From Chloroflexota bacterium (lineage in GTDB: Bacteria > Chloroflexota > Dehalococcoidia > Lucifugimonadales > UBA3495): a stretch of DNA of 9,775 bases. Shown here piece after piece: positions 1-6,408 of this stretch (positions within the stretch are counted from its first letter, which is position 1; each line of letters opens with the position of its first letter). The notes beneath the pieces are model-generated. The model ran no database searches, was not told the DNA's origin, and worked only from the letters and a program-made list of their open reading frames with translations. The stretch is from the NCBI GenBank assembly GCA_022562335.1, contig JADFPM010000081.1:1-9775 (forward strand). The letters run 5' to 3'. Both the position numbers and the translations under genes were made by a program.

Positions 1-25
1 AAACACAATATTCATTTGGATCGAA

Positions 26-53
26 TTGGCACGAACCGGCGTTCTGGTGTAAA
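26..53 (+). promoter_or_regulatory. Possible promoter upstream of the response regulator
   Basis: TTGGCA at 26-31 resembles a -35 box. After a 16-nt spacer, TGTAAA at 48-53 is a 4/6 match to a -10 box and is preceded by an extended -10 TG at 45-46. The rest of 1-144 shows no gene and is AT-richer than the coding DNA. It would start transcription about 85 nt upstream of the regulator. The match is weak and could be chance, and the gene could instead be read from an upstream operon outside the window. Confidence 0.25.
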
Positions 54-144
54 ACGTAGGTGATGATTTGCGGCCCGCTTGTCGCCATGAGCGGTTTTGG
101 CAGCTAAGATTTGTGATTGCAGATATTAGGGTCAGGTCGGGCAG

Positions 145-846
145 ATGCCAGTGACGACGATACTGATAGTCGACGACCATGCCATCGTGCGGGAAGGTCT
201 GAAGATGGTGTTGGATTTGGAGCACGACCTGGAGGTGGTGGGCCAGGCGTCCGACGGCGGCCAGGCGGTGGCCATGGCGTCGGAACTAAGCCCGGACCTG
301 GTGCTGATGGACGTGCTGATGGAAGGGACCGACGGCATCGACGCCTGCCGCCAGATCAAAAGTAACCTGCCCGATGTCCGGGTGCTGATGCTGACCTCCC
401 ATTCGGCGTCGGAGGCGGTGGAGGCGGCCGTGCTGGCGGGGGCTTCGGGTTATTTGCTGAAGAACGGGGGGCGCGAGGAGCTGCTAACCGCCATCCGCGC
501 CGTGGCTGCAGGCGAGTCCTTGCTGGCGCCAAGTATCACCGCAGGCGTCCTGGAGCGTTTCAGCGAACTCACCCGGAGGGAGCAACAGAGTGGACCATCA
601 CGAGACGAAGACCTGCTTACCGCCCGCGAGAAGGAGGTGCTGGCCCTGGTGGCCGAAGGGCTGACCAACCGGGAGATCGCCGGCCGGTTGATCATCAGCG
701 ACAACACGGTCCGCAACCACATCAGCCACCTCATGGGCAAACTGGACATGACCCGCCGCGCCCAAGCGGCCGCCTACGCCGCCCGGCGAGGTATCGTGGG
801 ACCCGATAACCAGTCCAGGACCGGCTCCGAGAGCGGGTCAAATTGA
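145..846 (+). CDS. NarL/FixJ-family two-component response regulator
   Basis: A 233-residue DNA-binding response regulator, the usual length for the NarL/FixJ family. The N-terminal receiver (about 1-120) has the acidic pair D10/D11, phospho-acceptor D56, switch T84 and K106. The C-terminal LuxR-type helix-turn-helix (about 156-220) has the typical LTxREKEVLxLVAEGLTNREIA pattern (about 158-179) and the recognition-helix segment SDNTVRNHISHLMGKL. The conserved proline usually found after the phosphorylation site (MxMPxxDG) is replaced by Glu at 60. The start is ATG 145 behind a partial Shine-Dalgarno (AGGTCGG). No cognate histidine kinase is in the window; it may lie to the left or elsewhere. 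It sits 13 nt upstream of a transporter gene and may control it, but that is inferred from position only. The target genes and signal cannot be told from sequence. Confidence 0.93.
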   Translation: MPVTTILIVDDHAIVREGLKMVLDLEHDLEVVGQASDGGQAVAMASELSPDLVLMDVLMEGTDGIDACRQIKSNLPDVRVLMLTSHSASEAVEAAVLAGASGYLLKNGGREELLTAIRAVAAGESLLAPSITAGVLERFSELTRREQQSGPSRDEDLLTAREKEVLALVAEGLTNREIAGRLIISDNTVRNHISHLMGKLDMTRRAQAAAYAARRGIVGPDNQSRTGSESGSN

Positions 847-859
847 ACCCTGGCCGCCA

Positions 860-2167
860 ATGACCACCAATCACAGCATGCCACTGTCCTGGATCAGCCG
901 CGACGCCCGATTGATCATCGCGGCCCGGGGTATACGCACCTTCGCCCAAAGCTCCGTCGGCGTGATCATGGCGTTGTACCTGAACGAACTGGGTTTTAGC
1001 ATCTTGCAGATCGGGGTTTTCCTGAGCGTCGGCGTCGCCGGAGTCGCATTTTTCGCATTCATCGTTGGACTGACCGCCGGCAGGTTGGGGCGGCGGCGTC
1101 TGCTGGTCACATTCTCGCTGTTGTCAGCCGCGGCGGCCATAGGCCTGTTCTTCGCCGACGAGTTCGTGGTCCTAGCCGGGATCGCATTTGCCGGAGCCCT
1201 TTCCACCGGGGGAGGCGGTGGAGGCGAAAGCCCGGCGCAGCCCCTGGAAATAGCCAGTCTGCCCGATACCGCACCGGCCGAAAAGCGCACCGACCTATTC
1301 GCCATCTATAGCATCGTTGCCAGGACCGGCACGGCGTTTGGCGCGTTGGCCGCCGGGTTGCCGGTGCTCTATCAAGACGCCTTCGGGTTGAGCGCCCTTG
1401 CATCGTTCAAGTTGATGTTTATAGGGTTCTGCGGATTCCAGCTCATCGGAGCATTTCTATACAGCCTCATTTCGCCGGCGATAGAAGGCGAAGTCAGCCA
1501 GCAGAAATGGACCAACCCCTTAAAATTGCCCTCCCGCCGCCGCATCTTCACCCTGACCGGGCTTTTCGGCGTGGACACCTTCACCACTTCCATGGTCATG
1601 CAAAGCCTGGTCGCCTATTGGTTCTCCAACAAATTCGGCTTGGCACTGGAATCGTTGGCCACGATATTCTTTGTCTCCCACATCCTCACTGCAATCTCCA
1701 TCTGGTTATCGGCCAAGCTCGCCAACCGGTTCGGTCTGCTCAACACCATGGTCTTCACCCACATACCATCCAGTCTCTTCCTCTTGGCCGCCACCTTCGC
1801 TCCCGCCGCCTGGATGGCCATACTGTTTTGGCAGGTACGGGCCTTCCTCAGCCAGATGGACGTTCCCGCCCGGGACTCATACACCATGGCCGTGGTGGGT
1901 CCCGAAGAAAGGGTAGCCATGGCCAGCATTCAAATGGTCAGCAAAAGTAGCGGAGGCGCATTTGGGCCCGCGGCCACCACCGCCCTGTGGAGCGCGGCTT
2001 CCGCCACCGCCCCTTGGGTGGTTTCGGCGGCTTTGAAGATCACCTACGACCTAGCTTTGTATTTCATGTTCCGCAACGTCAAACCCCCTGAGGAGATCGA
2101 GCGGGAGCTCCAGCGGGCGATCGAACGGGAAAGCCGGAGGGCCTCCCGAAAACAGAAGGTGTCATAG
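860..2167 (+). CDS. Major facilitator superfamily (MFS) transporter
   Basis: A 435-residue integral membrane protein with about twelve hydrophobic segments, starting near residues 26, 49, 81, 102, 150, 176, 225, 260, 288, 310, 358 and 380. The loop after segment 2 carries the MFS motif-A-like GRLGRRRLL. The loop after segment 4 begins with six consecutive glycines (117-122) and continues with the PLEIASLPD region typical of drug-efflux-like MFS proteins. Near segment 10 is DVPARDSYTMAVVGPEER, a hallmark of this MFS subgroup. The C-terminus is a basic/acidic cytoplasmic tail. ATG 860 has no Shine-Dalgarno and follows the regulator's stop by 13 nt, so translation may be coupled; M7 (878) is an alternative start. 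It is probably a proton-driven exporter of a small molecule. The substrate cannot be predicted. Confidence 0.9.
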   Translation: MTTNHSMPLSWISRDARLIIAARGIRTFAQSSVGVIMALYLNELGFSILQIGVFLSVGVAGVAFFAFIVGLTAGRLGRRRLLVTFSLLSAAAAIGLFFADEFVVLAGIAFAGALSTGGGGGGESPAQPLEIASLPDTAPAEKRTDLFAIYSIVARTGTAFGALAAGLPVLYQDAFGLSALASFKLMFIGFCGFQLIGAFLYSLISPAIEGEVSQQKWTNPLKLPSRRRIFTLTGLFGVDTFTTSMVMQSLVAYWFSNKFGLALESLATIFFVSHILTAISIWLSAKLANRFGLLNTMVFTHIPSSLFLLAATFAPAAWMAILFWQVRAFLSQMDVPARDSYTMAVVGPEERVAMASIQMVSKSSGGAFGPAATTALWSAASATAPWVVSAALKITYDLALYFMFRNVKPPEEIERELQRAIERESRRASRKQKVS

Positions 2168-2217
2168 CTCCAATCGCCGGCGAAACCCTTGGGGTACCCT
2201 TGCACCCAACTGGACTG

Positions 2218-2223
2218 TATAAT
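2218..2223 (+). promoter_or_regulatory. Probable -10 box of the mdh promoter
   Basis: An exact TATAAT, directly preceded by TG, sits 73 nt upstream of the mdh start in the 128-nt gap after the transporter gene. No good -35 hexamer stands 16-18 nt upstream; TTGCAC at 2200-2205 is too close. Transcription would start near 2230 and give a leader of about 65 nt. mdh is therefore likely transcribed independently of the preceding pair. Confidence 0.5.
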
Positions 2224-2225
2224 GA

Positions 2226-2265
2226 CTCCGGTTCACGGCCAGGCAAGAATTTTCGCTGGCCGGAG
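2226..2265 (+). promoter_or_regulatory. Inverted repeat in the mdh leader
   Basis: CGGCCAG (2236-2242) and CTGGCCG (2256-2262) form a perfect 7-bp stem around a 13-nt loop. An alternative pairing, CTCCGG (2226-2231) with CCGGAG (2260-2265), competes for the same right arm. The element lies between the TATAAT box and the Shine-Dalgarno and has no T-run, so it is not a terminator. It could be an operator or an mRNA leader structure; the sequence alone does not decide. Confidence 0.4.
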
Positions 2266-2295
2266 CTTAATTCGTTTCGGAGGAATTCGGTTTAA

Positions 2296-3240
2296 ATGCG
2301 CAGCAAAGTAACCGTGGTGGGAGCCGGCAACGTAGGCGCCACCACCGCCCTCAGGATCCAATCGCTGGGATACGCCGACGTGGTCATGGTCGACGTGGTG
2401 GAAGACCTGCCCCAGGGTAAATCCCTGGACATGCTGGAGGCCGGCCCCGTGGTGGGGTCCGATGTCCAGATCACCGGCAGCAACGATTACGCCGAGTCGG
2501 CCGATTCAGACCTGGTGATCATCACCGCCGGCATCGCCCGCCGCCCGGGAATGAGCCGCGACGACCTGTTGCTGACCAACATGCGGATCACCTCGTCGGT
2601 GACCCAGGAAGTGGTCAAATACTCGCCCAACTGCATCATCATCGCCGTTACCAACCCCCTGGACGCCATGGTGCAAAACGTTTACGAGACCAGCGGGTTC
2701 CCCCGCAACCGGGTCTTTGGCATGGCCGGCATTTTGGACACGGCCCGGTACCGCACCTTCATCGCCCAGGAACTGAAGGTTTCGGTGGAAGACATCCAGG
2801 CCCTGGTGTTGGGGGGCCACGGCGACGATATGGTGCCCCTGGTGCGCTACACCTCGGTGGGCGGCATACCCGTCACCGAGTTGATGGCCGAAGAGAAGAT
2901 AGACCAGATCGTGCAGCGTACCCGCAACGGCGGCGGCGAGATAGTCGCCCTGTTGAAAGAGGGCAGCGCCTATTACGCCCCCTCGGCAGCCATCACCCAG
3001 ATGGTGGAGGCGGTGCTGCTGGACAAACATCGCATCCTGCCCTGTTGCACCTACCTGGAAGGCGAGTTCGGCATCAACGGCCTCTGCGTCGGGGTGCCGG
3101 TTAAACTCGGCGCCAGCGGTATCGAACAAATCATGCAGATCGCGCTGACCGACGACGAAAATAAGGCCCTGCAATCGTCCGCCGCCAGCGTGCAAGAACT
3201 GGTGGACGTGATGCGGGAAGCCAAGGCGTCCGGGAGCTAG
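2296..3240 (+). CDS. mdh: Malate dehydrogenase, NAD-dependent, LDH-like type
   Basis: A 314-residue cytoplasmic enzyme that interconverts malate and oxaloacetate with NAD(H) in the TCA cycle. The Rossmann motif GAGNVG is at 9-14, and D33 at the end of the second strand favours NAD. The specificity loop is RRPGMSR: R82 occupies the position that is Gln in lactate dehydrogenases, which marks malate rather than lactate specificity, and R88 is the mobile-loop Arg. N120 (TNPLD), D148, R151 and catalytic H175 (GGHGDDMVPL) are all present. Length and the absence of an N-terminal extension match the short tetrameric/dimeric MDH group found in Chloroflexota and many other bacteria. ATG 2296 follows a strong GGAGGA (2279-2284). 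It has its own TATAAT upstream and an intrinsic terminator downstream, so it is likely monocistronic. Functionally it pairs with the succinate dehydrogenase genes at the right end of the window. Confidence 0.97.
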   Translation: MRSKVTVVGAGNVGATTALRIQSLGYADVVMVDVVEDLPQGKSLDMLEAGPVVGSDVQITGSNDYAESADSDLVIITAGIARRPGMSRDDLLLTNMRITSSVTQEVVKYSPNCIIIAVTNPLDAMVQNVYETSGFPRNRVFGMAGILDTARYRTFIAQELKVSVEDIQALVLGGHGDDMVPLVRYTSVGGIPVTELMAEEKIDQIVQRTRNGGGEIVALLKEGSAYYAPSAAITQMVEAVLLDKHRILPCCTYLEGEFGINGLCVGVPVKLGASGIEQIMQIALTDDENKALQSSAASVQELVDVMREAKASGS

Positions 3241-3287
3241 GCGGGACGGGTTTCCTACCAGCGAAACAGTTCATTCCTGAAACCGTT

Positions 3288-3330
3288 TCAGCGCCCCGCC
3301 GATGGCCCTTGGCGGGGCGCTGATCTTATT
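3288..3330 (+). terminator. Rho-independent terminator of mdh
   Basis: A perfect 13-bp GC-rich stem, TCAGCGCCCCGCC (3288-3300) with GGCGGGGCGCTGA (3311-3323), closes a 10-nt loop and is followed by the T-rich TCTTATTCTGTT. It lies about 48 nt after the mdh stop. A small palindrome, TGAAACCGTTTCA (3278-3290), overlaps its left arm. Confidence 0.85.
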
Positions 3331-3363
3331 CTGTTAAAGCTGTCTATTCCGCCACCGCACCCA

Positions 3364-3369
3364 TATAAT
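3364..3369 (+). promoter_or_regulatory. Probable -10 box for the aminotransferase gene
   Basis: An exact TATAAT about 40 nt after the mdh terminator and 134 nt before the aminotransferase ATG. The hexamer 17 nt upstream (TGTCTA, 3341-3346) is a poor -35. Transcription would begin near 3376 and give a leader of about 125 nt. The leader contains a possible CATCGG/CCGATG stem (3416-3421 with 3446-3451) and the 11-bp tandem repeats. Confidence 0.45.
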
Positions 3370-3455
3370 TAGCGATCTGGCCAGGCCATTTCCCGGCAAA
3401 TCGACGCGGACCCGGCATCGGGTGATCTATGGGACCCCGCTGCATCCGATGAAAC

Positions 3456-3488
3456 CCGGAACTTTGCCGGAACTTTGCCGGAACTTTG
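3456..3488 (+). repeat. Three tandem copies of an 11-bp unit
   Basis: CCGGAACTTTG occurs three times without mismatch at 3456-3466, 3467-3477 and 3478-3488, and the array ends 2 nt before the Shine-Dalgarno GGAGG (3491-3495). The unit is not a multiple of three, which argues against an upstream GTG (3422) being the true start of the gene. The copies are on one face of the helix (about one turn per unit). Confidence 0.9.
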
Positions 3489-3502
3489 ATGGAGGCTCCC
3501 CC

Positions 3503-4807
3503 ATGACCCAAAGCAGCTCCCAGCGAACCGCCGGAGAAAAAGAGCTTCTGGAGAAGGCGCGGCGGTTGTTGCCCGGCGGCACTCTGGGCAATATCACGGT
3601 GCGCGACGACCTGGATTTCCTGGTTCGGGAAGGCCGCGGCTCCCGGATATGGGATGTCAGCGGCAACGAGTACGTGGATTGGCTGATGGGATCGGGGCCC
3701 ATGTTGCTGGGCCACGCCCATCCCGCGGTGGTGGAGGCGGTGGTGAAAGCCGTGGAGCAGGGAAGCACCTTTTTCGCCACCAATGAAAGGGCCGTGCTGC
3801 TGGCCGAAGAGTTGATCAAAGCCGTCCCCTGCGCCGAACAGGTACGCTTCACCACCAGCGGCACCGACGCCTGCTTCATTGCCATGCGGGCGGCCAGGGC
3901 CTACCGCAACCGGGAAAAGGTCCTCAAGTTCGAGGGCGGTTTCCACGGCACCAGCGACTACGCCTTGATGAGCGTGACGCCCTCCGGCGCCCTGGAGTTC
4001 CCCCAGGGAGAAGCCAACAGCGGCGGCATCCCCAAGGCCCTGCAGGAGCTGATGCTCATCGCGCCGTTCAACGACCTGAACACCACCGAATCCATCATAA
4101 ATGCCCACCACGACGAGATGGCGGCCGTGATCGTGGAACCCCTGCAGCGGGTATTTGCGCCCCAGCCCGGATTTTTGCAGGGACTCAGAGACATCACCGC
4201 CCGCTATGAGATTCCGCTTATCTTCGACGAGATCGTCACCGGTTTCCGGTTGGCCTACGGCGGGGCCCAGGAGTTCTATGGGGTAATTCCCGACATGTGC
4301 ACGGTGGGAAAGATAATGGGCGGCGGCTACCCCCTGGCCGCGGTCCTGGGCAGGGCGGATATCCTATCCATGTTCGACCAGCGGTCGGCCAGTTCAGAAG
4401 AGTGGATCAACCAGATGGGGACCCTAAACGGCAACCCCATCGCCTGCGCAGCGGGACTGGCCACCCTGGAAATCCTGCGGCAGCCCGGCGTCTACGATCG
4501 GATCCACGCCACCGGCAAAAAGGTGAAGGACGCTCTGGTGAGAATCTTGGCCGAGAACCAGGTGCCGGCGCAGATGTGCGGAGAAAACGTGGTTTTTGAC
4601 GTGTTCTTCACCGACAAGCCGGCGATCAACTACCGGGACGGATCGCTGGCCGACGGCCAAATGATGGCCCGGTTCAATGCCGGTCTGCTGGAAAGGGGCA
4701 TCCTCAAGGGCACCCAAAAATTCTACCCTTCATTGGTTCACACCGAAGAGGATGTGGAACGCACCATAGCAGCATTTGAAGAAGTGGCGCCGACCCTCAA
4801 GGGATAG
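3503..4807 (+). CDS. Class III PLP aminotransferase, glutamate-1-semialdehyde aminomutase-like
   Basis: A 434-residue PLP enzyme of aminotransferase class III (fold type I), expected in the cytoplasm. Visible landmarks are GSGPMLLGHAHP near the N-terminus, the phosphate-binding S119-G120-T121, the FHG stacking region around 147-149, D242 in FDEIVTGFR, and K270 in GKIMGGGYP as the Schiff-base lysine. The fold and several motifs (GPMxLGHxHP, SGTxA, GKIxGGG) are those of HemL. However, the N-terminal PGGTLGNI replaces HemL's PGGVNSPVR, and other signature stretches diverge, so it is more likely a paralogue acting on another amino or keto acid than the tetrapyrrole enzyme. ATG 3503 is chosen because GGAGG (3491-3495) lies 7 nt upstream; an in-frame GTG at 3422 would translate the tandem repeats. 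No clear terminator follows before the AT-rich island. Confidence 0.85.
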   Translation: MTQSSSQRTAGEKELLEKARRLLPGGTLGNITVRDDLDFLVREGRGSRIWDVSGNEYVDWLMGSGPMLLGHAHPAVVEAVVKAVEQGSTFFATNERAVLLAEELIKAVPCAEQVRFTTSGTDACFIAMRAARAYRNREKVLKFEGGFHGTSDYALMSVTPSGALEFPQGEANSGGIPKALQELMLIAPFNDLNTTESIINAHHDEMAAVIVEPLQRVFAPQPGFLQGLRDITARYEIPLIFDEIVTGFRLAYGGAQEFYGVIPDMCTVGKIMGGGYPLAAVLGRADILSMFDQRSASSEEWINQMGTLNGNPIACAAGLATLEILRQPGVYDRIHATGKKVKDALVRILAENQVPAQMCGENVVFDVFFTDKPAINYRDGSLADGQMMARFNAGLLERGILKGTQKFYPSLVHTEEDVERTIAAFEEVAPTLKG

Positions 4808-4964
4808 TCAGTTTAGGGCCTCAGACCGGTAACAGTGAGACTTCAGGATCCGGGAATACCAACAGCCTCCGATTTGCGGCTAGTATTCTTGCGCCATTCT
4901 GATCGCGTTCCGGGGAGGGTCGATTTAGCCTAATTTTGCAGGTAAATCACCGTTCGGCTCAAGT

Positions 4965-5735
4965 TTAGCTTGTAAGAGCCAGAGTTACCTGCCTCTTGTC
5001 AGTCCAATTTAAGACCGTAGAGACGTGATTTAGCCTGATTACTACGGGCTCGGTCCACACGTCCTGCCGGTCATCCAAAATCGATAGCCTGGCGATGTTA
5101 TCGTTAGCCAAGCGTAATTCATTGAACGTCCTGTAAACTCTGTCTGACCGCTGTACCGCATACCCCGGGCTGCCCGCAGACAGGAGCAATATCGCTTTGG
5201 GGACTGGTGAATGGTTCACCCAAAAGTCGACATTTTCCACAGTTCCCGCAAGGAATTCGAGTTGTTTGCCACGCTCGTACTGAATATGGCTTTCGCTAAC
5301 GAACCCTTCAAATTCATCTGCGAAAGTAGCTGTCGTGTATCCTGTTACTGTAAATACTAAGTCGGATACTTTGTGGACCGACATCAGTAAATCCCATATC
5401 TTTTGCCCTAGTTGGTTTTCCTCTGCGACGATGAAAAATCGCCCATTGTCATAACGAACTCCCAGGGAATTAGATATCTGAAATATCATAGCCCTGCGGC
5501 GTGGACTGCGTCGTAACTCGAAGCCATAGGTATCCAATTTCATCATCGTCCGACCGGAGTCGGAAACCAAGAAACTATGGTCAGGTAGTTGCCTAATATA
5601 AAGCTGGATATGGTCTCGATCGGGATAAAAAAACGGCGTGGTAAGGACGAAAACTCCGTCTGCATTTTCGGCGCAATCAATTGCGCCCGAAAACATCTTC
5701 GTTAGTCCGTCCAATATTGAATCGCAGATGGCCAT
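4965..5735 (-). CDS. DUF1828/DUF1829-like protein of unknown function
   Basis: A 256-residue protein, probably cytoplasmic, with no signal peptide or membrane segment. Residues about 1-95 match what I recall of DUF1828: a TPF motif at 33-35, an IQLYI strand, and the conserved SDSGRT at 58-63 followed by a DxxGFELR region. The C-terminal part (about 135-220) has the layout of DUF1829, with FVSES, a VDFWVNH strand and a YRTFNEL segment. No catalytic motif is recognised. ATG 5735 is preferred over an upstream in-frame start at 5786, because AGGTGGG stands about 8 nt before it and the upstream gene ends only 5 nt before it. The gene is the second of a two-gene minus-strand unit in an island clearly poorer in G+C than its neighbours, suggesting horizontal acquisition. 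DUF1828 proteins are scattered among bacteria and mobile elements; their role is unknown. Confidence 0.75.
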   Translation of the reverse strand: MAICDSILDGLTKMFSGAIDCAENADGVFVLTTPFFYPDRDHIQLYIRQLPDHSFLVSDSGRTMMKLDTYGFELRRSPRRRAMIFQISNSLGVRYDNGRFFIVAEENQLGQKIWDLLMSVHKVSDLVFTVTGYTTATFADEFEGFVSESHIQYERGKQLEFLAGTVENVDFWVNHSPVPKAILLLSAGSPGYAVQRSDRVYRTFNELRLANDNIARLSILDDRQDVWTEPVVIRLNHVSTVLNWTDKRQVTLALTS

Positions 5736-5740
5736 TGTAG

Positions 5741-6292
5741 TTACCCACCTAACATCGGTAGCTGTACAAGAGGTGGGTCGGTCCAAGTCCCATTGAAGGT
5801 GATGCCCGACTCGTCACAAAATTGGTAGAAAGCTTCTTCGAGGGGGCTTCCCGGTATATCATCCGGTACGTATACGCATTCATCGCCAGTTTGGTCTGAC
5901 CACAAGTGTTTATGATACCCGTCAAACCTTAGGCTTGGACTCGCCGCGCAATCTGACGGATTAGTATGGATACCGTCGGAACAGTAACACCTCACTCGCC
6001 GTCTATTCAGAATCAACGTTAAGCTAAACGACGGCAACTCCACAGACTTCAAGATTTCCAGCCTCATGCCGCCCACGTCAAGTTCGCGGCTTTGCACAAC
6101 GGGCAAGCGACACTTTAGATGACCTTCCCTGGCTTCAAATCGCACGTTGTCCTGTATCAACAAGACACCGGAGTTTACGGCCTCATTTACAATCGGTTCT
6201 AGATTTAGTCCATCAGCTCTCATAGATTTAAGCCAGTAAGTTCCCCTGGTATTGTGGGATTTTAATCCTGCTAGTCCTGCTTTGGCCCGCAC
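5741..6292 (-). CDS. Hypothetical protein, DUF6978-like motif layout
   Basis: A 183-residue protein that I do not firmly recognise. The C-terminal half carries a dense set of potentially functional residues: NRRRV (96-100), C102, C104, IHTNP (108-112), C115, RFDGYHKHLW (122-131), then a GDECVYVPDD strand and a final FYQFCDESGITF helix. This order (basic strand, HxNP, HxH plus aromatic, Tyr/Pro strand, FxxFCxxxxI helix) recalls DUF6978 proteins as I remember them, but the match is unverified. The GTG start at 6292 has no good Shine-Dalgarno; ATG at 6223 (residue 24) is an equally credible start and would leave the motifs intact. It is the first gene of the unit, ending 5 nt before the DUF1828-like ATG, so the two are probably co-expressed. 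Base composition is AT-rich like its partner. Confidence 0.65.
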   Translation of the reverse strand: MRAKAGLAGLKSHNTRGTYWLKSMRADGLNLEPIVNEAVNSGVLLIQDNVRFEAREGHLKCRLPVVQSRELDVGGMRLEILKSVELPSFSLTLILNRRRVRCYCSDGIHTNPSDCAASPSLRFDGYHKHLWSDQTGDECVYVPDDIPGSPLEEAFYQFCDESGITFNGTWTDPPLVQLPMLGG

Positions 6293-6318
6293 ATGCTATT
6301 GGACTCTGGTGCGTTCAA

Positions 6319-6361
6319 ATTTTATGTCCGAGCAGTCTAAGGCACAAGTACCGGTAGTCAA
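6319..6361 (-). promoter_or_regulatory. Candidate promoter(s) for the DUF1828 two-gene unit
   Basis: On the minus strand, TTGACT (6361-6356, 5/6 to -35) is followed after 16 nt by TAGACT (6339-6334, 4/6 to -10). A second overlapping option is TTGTGC (6347-6342), 17 nt, then TAAAAT (6324-6319, 5/6 to -10). Either would start transcription 15-35 nt before the GTG at 6292. The unit thus appears to carry its own promoter within the 116-nt gap after the CCG gene. Confidence 0.4.
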
Positions 6362-6408
6362 TCACACGTCCTTAGCGCGAGTATCACAGGCGCAATCTTA
6401 ATTGTAGC

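Noticed and set aside
1208..1225. Six-glycine run in the transporter as a sign of frameshift or repeat error
   Set aside because: The frame stays open and recognisable MFS sequence continues on both sides; the run lies in a loop where Gly-rich sequence is tolerated.
2191..2198. GGGGTACC/GGGTACCC palindrome after the transporter gene as a terminator
   Set aside because: The self-complementary run is too short to form a looped hairpin and there is no following T-run.
3456..3488. The 11-bp tandem repeats as a CRISPR fragment
   Set aside because: Units are too short and directly adjacent with no spacers, and no cas gene is near.
3422..3502. N-terminal extension of the aminotransferase from GTG 3422
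   Set aside because: It would translate the 11-bp tandem repeats and the Shine-Dalgarno; ATG 3503 has GGAGG at ideal spacing and matches the family's usual beginning.
2506..4111. Long minus-strand open frames opposite mdh and the aminotransferase
   Set aside because: Both are mirror frames of well-supported genes; translations are rich in Gly, His and Gln and show no domain.
4956..4980. GGCTC/GAGCC hairpin at the end of the DUF1828-like gene as a terminator
   Set aside because: Only a 5-bp closing stem with a large loop overlapping the stop codon, and no T-run on the minus strand.
4923..5050. Direct repeat GATTTAGCCTRATT at 4922-4935 and 5037-5050
   Set aside because: Only two copies with one mismatch, one of them inside the coding region of the DUF1828-like gene; no mobile-element feature goes with it.
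5736..5786. N-terminal extension of the DUF1828-like protein from 5786
   Set aside because: It would overlap the upstream gene by 46 nt, while ATG 5735 has AGGTGGG upstream and begins just after the upstream stop.
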